Source: CAZPKH01 sp964407165
GTDB taxonomy: Bacteria; Bacteroidota; Bacteroidia; Bacteroidales; Muribaculaceae
Length of the DNA stretch: 17,674 nt
Assembly: GCA_964407165.1 (NCBI GenBank)
Contig: CAYOUJ010000049.1
Location: 1 to 17,674, forward strand
Direction: 5' to 3'
A program made the position numbers and the translations under genes. Numbering within the stretch: the stretch's first letter is position 1; the number at the start of each line of letters is the position of its first letter. Positions 1 through 3,997 of this stretch are shown here, piece after piece. The notes under the pieces were generated by a model that saw nothing but the letters and a program-made list of their open reading frames with translations, ran no database searches and had not been told where the DNA came from.

Positions 1-86
1 ACGGCTACATCAACTACATGAAGGGCGCCAACATCGCCGGCTTCATGAAGGTGGCCGACGCCATGATGGGCCAGGGCATCATTTAG
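1..86 (+). CDS. gdhA: NADP-type glutamate dehydrogenase, C-terminal end (partial)
   Basis: Only the last 27 codons are present; the gene begins before the window. The frame starting at base 3 ends in KGANIAGFMKVADAMMGQGII before a TAG at 84-86. This closely matches the conserved C-terminus of hexameric glutamate dehydrogenases; the E. coli GdhA end reads GANIAGFVKVADAMLAQGVI from memory. The enzyme interconverts 2-oxoglutarate plus ammonium and glutamate in the cytoplasm and is a main nitrogen-assimilation route in Bacteroidales. Cofactor preference cannot be read from this fragment. A strong hairpin terminator follows at 167-197, so transcription probably ends there. Confidence 0.85.
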   Translation, partial: GYINYMKGANIAGFMKVADAMMGQGII

Positions 87-128
87 CGAACAGCGAACAG
101 CGAACAGCGCACAGCGCATAGCGCATAG
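87..128. repeat. short degenerate tandem repeat after gdhA
   Basis: Directly after the stop codon there is a run of seven-to-eight-base units, CGAACAG three times, then CGCACAG, then CGCATAG twice. It leads directly into the hairpin element at 129-158. No coding potential is seen. It looks like slippage-type repeat expansion. Confidence 0.7.
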
Positions 129-158
129 GCGGGGCGCGAGGGCGCTGCCCCGCTCCAA
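129..158. repeat. AGGG-capped palindromic element, stem type A
   Basis: GCGGGGC (129-135) pairs with GCCCCGC (147-153) around the apex GCGAGGGCGCT, followed by TCCAAA. The same sequence recurs at 8993-9230 and, diverged, inside the coding sequence at 4022-4050. A second stem version with the same GCG-AGGG-CGC cap occurs at 3764-3879 and 14509-14652. It behaves like a REP-type intergenic palindrome. Confidence 0.75.
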
Positions 159-166
159 ACCGAACA

Positions 167-197
167 GGGCCGGAGAGCGCTTGCTCCCCGGCCCTTT
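167..197 (+). terminator. rho-independent terminator of gdhA
   Basis: GGGCCGG (167-173) pairs with CCGGCCC (188-194). After one A/C mismatch the inner arms GAGC (175-178) and GCTC (183-186) also pair, leaving a GCTT loop. TTT follows. The position about 80 bases after the gdhA stop fits a terminator. A mutated copy of the same sequence lies at 2371-2405. Confidence 0.75.
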
Positions 198-236
198 CCC
201 ATCTCGAGTACAGTAAAATTTTTTCGAGTCGATAGT

Positions 237-265
237 TTTGGTTATCCAAATTTTAGCTACCTTTG
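237..265 (+). promoter_or_regulatory. Bacteroidetes-type promoter of the KilA-N gene
   Basis: TTTG at 237-240 and TACCTTTG at 258-265 match the Bacteroidetes -33 (TTTG) and -7 (TAnnTTTG) elements with a 17-base spacer. Transcription would begin near 272, giving a leader of about 30 bases before the ATG at 303. No Shine-Dalgarno sequence is seen, as is usual in this phylum. Confidence 0.65.
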
Positions 266-302
266 CAATCAAATGTACCGAAACCGATATAATTAGACTG
301 CA

Positions 303-1109
303 ATGGCTAAAATCTCTGCGCTCAATACCTCGGTCACAATCATAAAAGTCAATGAGGCCGACTATATATCTCTCACTGACATCGCCAAGTATAAAAGCGA
401 TGAGCCAAATGGTGTAATTGCCAATTGGCTGAGAAATAGAAACACCATCGAATATCTGGGAATATGGGAGAGCCTCTACAATCCCAAATTTAACCCCCTC
501 GAATTCGAGGGGTTTAGAAAAGAGGCCGGGCTTAACGCCTTTACCATGTCTCCGACCAAGTGGATAGAGCGTACCAACGCTATTGGCCTGATAGCCAAAG
601 CGGGGCGCTATGGTGGCACCTACGCTCACAAAGACATAGCTTTCAAGTTTGCAAGTTGGATTTCCGTAGAGTTTGAACTTTACATAGTCAAGGAGTTCCA
701 GCGCCTTAAGGAGCAGGAGCAAGCCCTGCTCGGGTGGTCGGCCAAGCGTGAGTTGTCAAAAATCAACTATCGAATACACACCGATGCCATCAAGGAGCAT
801 CTGATACCCCCGACTATCACCGCCCAACAAGCCTCGATAGTCTATGCCAACGAGGCCGATGTGCTCAATGTGGCCATGTTCGGCAAGACAGCCAAGCAGT
901 GGCGCGAGGAGAACCCCGACAAGAAGGGCAACATTCGCGACTACGCCTCTATCAACGAACTTATCTGCCTCTCCAACATGGAGAGCCTTAACTCCGTGTT
1001 CATCGAGCAACGGTTGCCGCAGCACGAGCGACTAATCCGCCTCAACGAGATTGCCATCAACCAAATGCGCATCCTCGAACAAGACGGCGAGCGCAAACTG
1101 TTGAAATAA
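303..1109 (+). CDS. KilA-N domain DNA-binding protein
   Basis: A 268-aa protein. Residues about 5-140 carry a KilA-N-type domain, recognised from YISLTDIAKYKSDEP, the NWLRNRNTIEYLGIWE segment, WIERTNAIGLIAKAGRYGG and HKDIAFKFASWISVEFELYI. KilA-N domains are DNA-binding modules first known from phage antirepressors; stand-alone copies of about 270 aa are common in Bacteroidales, where their targets are mostly unknown. The remaining 130 residues hold YANEADVLNVAMFGKTAKQWREENP, which I recall as a recurrent C-terminal region of these proteins, and a helical end. No phage structural genes are nearby. The first 450 bases are AT-rich, while the end of the gene is GC-rich. The start is supported by the promoter at 237-265. 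The role, probably a transcriptional regulator, is inferred from the domain only. Confidence 0.85.
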   Translation: MAKISALNTSVTIIKVNEADYISLTDIAKYKSDEPNGVIANWLRNRNTIEYLGIWESLYNPKFNPLEFEGFRKEAGLNAFTMSPTKWIERTNAIGLIAKAGRYGGTYAHKDIAFKFASWISVEFELYIVKEFQRLKEQEQALLGWSAKRELSKINYRIHTDAIKEHLIPPTITAQQASIVYANEADVLNVAMFGKTAKQWREENPDKKGNIRDYASINELICLSNMESLNSVFIEQRLPQHERLIRLNEIAINQMRILEQDGERKLLK

Positions 1110-1135
1110 TTTTTTGAAAAATATTTTTCGATTTG

Positions 1136-1168
1136 TTTGGAGGATATTCAAACAAATTCGTAACTTTG
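1136..1168 (+). promoter_or_regulatory. strong Bacteroidetes promoter upstream of structured RNA
   Basis: TTTG (1136-1139), a 21-base spacer and TAACTTTG (1161-1168) form a near-perfect Bacteroidetes promoter, set in AT-rich sequence just after the KilA-N stop codon. Transcription should start near 1172-1176. The next plausible start codon of a long gene is about 275 bases downstream (1450), so the transcript begins with an unusually long non-coding part. Confidence 0.65.
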
Positions 1169-1171
1169 CAA

Positions 1172-1448
1172 TTAAGGTGTTCACTTCCGGGATGACACCT
1201 AAAAAGACATAGCACTTTAGAGAAAGTGCACATTAGTAGTAATAATAGCGTTTGCTATTTGTTCCAAACAAGATGAAACGTAGGAAATTTCATTAAAAGA
1301 ACTGGAACAAAGTGCAGACGTCCAATATATGGGCGTACACTTACCGTTCTTCTCAGCAATTCCTACGGCTGCATCTTGGGTATAGTACGCCCATCTTGTG
1401 TCCGTAGGTCTAAGAGAACTTTGGCATTCGCGAATAACGATGCCAAAG
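1172..1448 (+). ncRNA. candidate structured RNA or long structured leader
   Basis: About 277 bases with no convincing gene but many perfect complementary arms: AGGTGT (1175-1180) with ACACCT (1195-1200); GCACTTT (1212-1218) with AAAGTGC (1223-1229); AATAGC (1244-1249) with GCTATT (1254-1259); GTTCCA (1261-1266) with TGGAAC (1303-1308), enclosing ATGAAA (1273-1278) with TTTCAT (1288-1293); ATGGGCGTAC (1329-1338) with GTACGCCCAT (1385-1394); CCTACGG (1362-1368) with CCGTAGG (1402-1408); and CTTTGGCAT (1419-1427) with ATGCCAAAG (1440-1448). The sixth pair crosses the fifth, giving a pseudoknot or two alternative folds. A strong promoter sits right before it. The last hairpin ends one base before the ATG of the PAP2 gene, so this may be a cis-regulatory leader rather than a free RNA. 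I could not assign it to a named RNA family. No terminator is obvious between it and the PAP2 gene. Confidence 0.5.
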
Positions 1449-1449
1449 C

Positions 1450-2213
1450 ATGCTCAAACAACGACTTATTTCGTTCCTCATGTCGGTGTGTTTGGTGGTG
1501 TTGTCTGTTTTCGCACATGAAGACAATGACTCCCGTCTGTATCCCTCGCACACGCATCCGGGGAACAATTCAAATGTGTTCAACTGGTTGTACCGACAGC
1601 GCTCATCGCCGTCGGTGGTTTCGGCGTGAAAAACGGTTGGTTCAAACATATCAACCGAGATGTCAAAAGGGAGATGTCACATCTGCGGGGCGGATGTTAC
1701 TTTCATGCCGATGATTGGCTTCAATATGCACCCGCAGTCGGATATGTTGGGGTTGGGTTTATTCCAGGCAACAAGGGTGAACATAATTTTAGAGAACGTC
1801 TATGCATCGGGGTAACTGCCTATGCCACCATGACGTTAATAACCAATACCACTAAAGTTTTGGTTAAAGAGCCTCGCCCCGACACCGGAACTCGTAACTC
1901 ATTCCCTTCCGGTCACACAGCCACTGTATTCACAGGTGCGGAACTTATGCGTATTGAATATGGCCCTTGGGTAGGCTTAGGGGGTTATGCCATAGCTGTT
2001 GGCGTTGGATTTCTGCGACTATACAATGATCGTCATTGGTTCAATGATATTCTTGCGGGAGCAGGAATTGGCATTTTTAGTGCTCATGTAGGGTATTGGC
2101 TTCTCCCATTTGAAAGGAAGTTGTTTCATATAGCTCCAACCTCAGACATCTTGGTGTTACCATACGCTGACACGAGCAAGAGATTTGGCTTTTCCCTTGT
2201 CTCAGAATTTTAA
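1450..2213 (+). pseudogene. PAP2-family phosphatase, frameshifted
   Basis: From the ATG at 1450 the frame reads MLKQRLISFLMSVCLVVLSV and continues FAHEDNDS, a clear signal peptide, but it stops at 1627-1629. The catalytic part continues in another frame to the TAA at 2211-2213. Restoring one C near 1580-1581 joins them as NVFQLVVPTALIAVGGFGV and gives a 254-aa protein. The PAP2 phosphatase signature is complete: K-x6-RP in KVLVKEPRP, PSGH, and R-x5-H-x3-D in RLYNDRHWFND, with hydrophobic helices around the last two. Such proteins hydrolyse lipid phosphates or undecaprenyl pyrophosphate at the periplasmic face of the membrane. A GTG at 1626 could start a 195-aa product without the signal peptide. 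A draft-assembly error is possible, since the catalytic motifs are not decayed. Confidence 0.75.
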
Positions 2214-2370
2214 CCAAATGTCTTTTGCTGTACAATCCGGAGTCCTATAGCTTAGCGCTCCTGACACCCGATGACTTATGTTGCAGGGGCGAAGAGCATT
2301 ACTGTGGGGGAGGGTCGGCTTAGAACACGGGCTCGAGGCAGTCGACTTCCCTTGACTGTCAGAATAACCA

Positions 2371-2405
2371 AGGGCAGAGAGCGCTTGGTCCCCGGTCCTT
2401 TTTCT
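2371..2405 (+). repeat. degenerate copy of the gdhA terminator
   Basis: The stretch AGGGCAGAGAGCGCTTGGTC followed by CCCGGTCCTTTTT aligns with the gdhA terminator at 166-197, which shares GAGAGCGCTTG, TCCCCGG and CCTTT. The outer arm has lost pairing here. It may still slow polymerase after the PAP2 gene because the T-tract is longer, but it is better read as a duplicated and decayed 3' flank. Confidence 0.5.
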
Positions 2406-2418
2406 GTCGGGATCCCGG

Positions 2419-2466
2419 AATCTCGAAATCTCGAGATTTCGGGATTTCGGGATTTCGGGATTTCGA
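2419..2466. repeat. GATTTCGG 8-bp tandem repeat and palindrome
   Basis: Four 8-bp units run from 2435 to 2466 (GATTTCGG three times, then GATTTCGA). The 18-base sequence CGAAATCTCGAGATTTCG (2424-2441) is its own reverse complement, and with flanks the palindrome reaches 28 bases (2419-2446) with one mismatched pair. A related hairpin with the same motif lies directly downstream of the first GLUG gene (3937-3975). Confidence 0.7.
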
Positions 2467-2531
2467 GGGATTATTTGACGAGGACTTTGCGGGCAAGGCG
2501 GGGATGTGCGGCCGAAACGGCCGCCCTCATG
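2467..2531 (-). pseudogene. relic of a GLUG/Por-tail gene 3' end
   Basis: On the minus strand 2471-2491 reads ARKVLVK-stop, almost identical in bases to the ARKVLIK-stop end of the GLUG gene at 3998-4021. Just upstream on that strand is GCGGCCG-aaa-CGGCCGC (2508-2524) with flanks that match 9269-9316, the 3' flank of the other GLUG gene. No open frame continues beyond it. It looks like the last piece of a deleted third paralogue or a moved 3' end. Confidence 0.5.
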
Positions 2532-2604
2532 ATTTGTTCGTCCCTAAACCCCGGGTTTGGCAAAAAAAATGGGCGGGGATGGACCGGCGAACGGAAATAA
2601 TTAC

Positions 2605-2612
2605 TAAATTTG
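2605..2612 (+). promoter_or_regulatory. -7 element of the SUMF1-like gene promoter
   Basis: TAAATTTG matches the TAnnTTTG consensus exactly and lies 29 bases before the ATG at 2641. No TTTG is found at the usual -33 distance; the nearest (2556-2559) is too far away. The leader would be about 20 bases, AC-rich and without Shine-Dalgarno. Confidence 0.5.
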
Positions 2613-2640
2613 CCGTAAACCAACCAAAACCACACAAACT

Positions 2641-3480
2641 ATGAAAAAACTCCTTACCCTGCTCATGGTCGCGGCCCTGGCCCTGGGCTACGTCTACGCC
2701 ACAACCCCCGACCGCAACAAGGGCGGCGGTAGTTCCACCACTACCAAGCCCACGCTCAAGTGGGACGCATCGACCCACACGCTCACCTACGGCGACTACT
2801 CCTACAAGATGGTCTATGTCCCCGGAGGTTCGTTCACTATGGGCGCCACCGGCCAGCTCGCAACATATTCCTATTCTGACGAAAAACCTACGCACAGGGT
2901 GACTCTGAGCAGTTATTACATCGGCGAGTGCGAGGTGCCCCAGTGGCTGTGGACCGTGGTCATGGGCAGAAACCCGAGCAAATGGAAAGGCAACACACTG
3001 CCGGTGGAAAGTGTCTCTTGGGACCTGTGCGTGGCGTTCATCGGCCAGCTCAACTACCTTACCGACGCATCGTTCCGCCTGCCCACGGAGGCACAGTGGG
3101 AGTTTGCCGCCCGCGAGGGCAAAGACAACAACGACAATCTCTACAGCGGCGGCAACGACATGTACGAGCTGGCATCCGTCGCCTGGTATGGGACCAACAG
3201 CTACTCACAGCCGCATCCTGTCAAGAAAAAGCGCCCCAACGCCCTGGGCCTGTATGATATGACGGGCAACGTGTCGGAGTGGTGCCAAGACTGGTACGGC
3301 CACTATAGCTCCGCCGCGCAGACCGACCCTACCGGTCCGTCCTCCGGGTCTGGCCACTGCAAGCGGGGTGGTTGGTGGGGCACCGCGCCGTGCGGTTGCC
3401 GTGTCTCTTGCCGAGGCTGGGGCACATCAAACAGCACTAGCTACTCCACCGGCCTGCGGCTGGCTCTCCCTCAGAACTGA
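2641..3480 (+). CDS. secreted SUMF1/formylglycine-generating-enzyme-like protein
   Basis: A 279-aa protein. Residues 1-20 form a signal peptide (MKKLLTLLMVAALALGYVYA) without a lipobox. A low-complexity linker rich in G, S and T follows. The sulfatase-modifying-factor fold runs from about residue 57 (KMVYVPGGSFTMG) through DEKPTHRVTLSSYYIGECEV, FRLPTEAQWEFAAREG, LGLYDMTGNVSEWCQDWYG and the C-terminal RGGWW...GLRLAL core. In true formylglycine-generating enzymes this fold oxidises a sulfatase cysteine; most Bacteroidales paralogues lack proven activity and serve as ligand-binding C-type-lectin-like domains. The last 35 residues are rich in C, W, S, T and G, with a run of NNC/NNT codons (NSTSYST) where DGR targets vary. 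No sulfatase or reverse transcriptase is in the window. Promoter at 2605. Confidence 0.85.
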   Translation: MKKLLTLLMVAALALGYVYATTPDRNKGGGSSTTTKPTLKWDASTHTLTYGDYSYKMVYVPGGSFTMGATGQLATYSYSDEKPTHRVTLSSYYIGECEVPQWLWTVVMGRNPSKWKGNTLPVESVSWDLCVAFIGQLNYLTDASFRLPTEAQWEFAAREGKDNNDNLYSGGNDMYELASVAWYGTNSYSQPHPVKKKRPNALGLYDMTGNVSEWCQDWYGHYSSAAQTDPTGPSSGSGHCKRGGWWGTAPCGCRVSCRGWGTSNSTSYSTGLRLALPQN

Positions 3481-3547
3481 GCATCAGTTCCGTGCCCCGG
3501 CCGGTAGAAGGCAAGCCGCGCCGTTGATGCCGGAGACGATGACCCGT

Positions 3548-3597
3548 TGAGCCGCAGCGCGGCGATGTTGAATTCAGTATCGCCGCGCTGCGGCTCA
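3548..3597. repeat. 19-bp perfect palindrome after the SUMF1 gene
   Basis: TGAGCCGCAGCGCGGCGAT (3548-3566) is exactly complementary to 3579-3597, with a 12-base loop that contains GAATTC. It lies 67 bases after the SUMF1 stop codon. No T-run follows, so it may act as a terminator only weakly; it could equally be a mobile palindromic element unrelated to the AGGG-capped family. Confidence 0.75.
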
Positions 3598-3600
3598 CAC

Positions 3601-3736
3601 CCTCGCGCTCATTCCCCATCCCCGCGCTCCCTGCGGTCGCGCGGGGTTATACATATTACCGGCGCTCCGCGCCTATCTCCGCACTCCGCTGCGCTTCGTG
3701 TGAGGTTAACAAGAACAAAATGCTCCGGCTGATGCC
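3601..3736. repeat. cluster of small GC-rich hairpins
   Basis: CCCCGCGC (3620-3627) pairs with GCGCGGGG (3639-3646) around an 11-base loop; GGCGC (3661-3665) pairs with GCGCC (3669-3673); the AT-rich GGTTATACATATTACC between them is nearly palindromic. No open frame is supported. The stretch appears to be an accumulation of palindromes and nothing else is seen in it. Confidence 0.55.
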
Positions 3737-3763
3737 GTGGGGCGGATAGGCACCCCTTGTGGC

Positions 3764-3879
3764 ACCGCGACGCGGGGGCGCGTCGCTTCCAAATGGCGAC
3801 GCGGGGGCGCGTCGCTTCCAAATGGCGACGCGAGGGCGCGTCGCTTCCAAATGGTGACGCGAGGGCGCGTCGCTTCCAA
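3764..3879. repeat. four tandem 29-bp AGGG-capped hairpin units, stem type B
   Basis: Units begin at 3764, 3793, 3822 and 3851 with an exact 29-base period. Each contains GCGACGCG, a G-rich tetraloop (GGGG in units 1-2, AGGG in 3-4) and CGCGTCGC followed by TTCCAAA; unit 4 has a T in place of the first C. The array is flanked by near-identical sequences at 3746-3763 and 3894-3911, both ending CCCTTGTGGC. There are no unique spacers, so it is not a CRISPR array. Confidence 0.8.
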
Positions 3880-3936
3880 AGGTGCCTGCGCGAATAGACA
3901 TCCCTTGTGGCTTGTCGGCCGGCGCCCCCAAATATT

Positions 3937-3975
3937 GAAATCCCGAAATCTCGCCAGGCGGGATTTCGGGATTTC
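3937..3975 (-). terminator. hairpin after the first GLUG gene, possible terminator
   Basis: GAAATCCCGAAATCTCGCC (3937-3955) pairs with 3957-3975 with one G/A exception; the tip is tight, so the real loop is probably CCAGG. It begins 22 bases after the GLUG stop codon on the minus strand. No T-run follows it in that direction, so terminator activity is uncertain. The arms contain the GATTTCGG motif of 2435-2466. Confidence 0.45.
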
Positions 3976-3997
3976 GGGATTTCGGGGGGTTGGGGGG

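Larger units (their letters stand above)
2214..2604. other. non-coding strip between PAP2 and SUMF1 genes
   Basis: No supported gene is seen. 2214-2370 holds nothing recognisable apart from a small imperfect hairpin (CAGTC at 2339-2343 with GACTG at 2354-2358). The rest holds a degenerate terminator copy (2371-2405), 8-bp GATTTCGG repeats within a palindrome (2419-2466) and a relic of a GLUG-type gene 3' end (2467-2531). A 109-residue open frame at 2271-2600 is an accident of these repeats. Confidence 0.6.

Noticed and set aside
1376..1714. 112-codon frame overlapping the structured RNA and PAP2 start
   Set aside because: It has no recognisable domain and conflicts with the signal-peptide frame at 1450 and with the stems.
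2271..2600. 109-codon frame before the SUMF1 gene
   Set aside because: It runs through repeats and palindromes and reads as low-complexity sequence.
2641..3480. Complete DGR system
   Set aside because: No reverse transcriptase or template repeat is in the window; only a possible target protein is.
3764..3879. CRISPR array
   Set aside because: Units are joined directly with no spacers, and no cas genes are near.
3764..3930. Coding frames with repeated SDAPSRR or RRAPASR peptides
   Set aside because: They are translations of the hairpin repeats.
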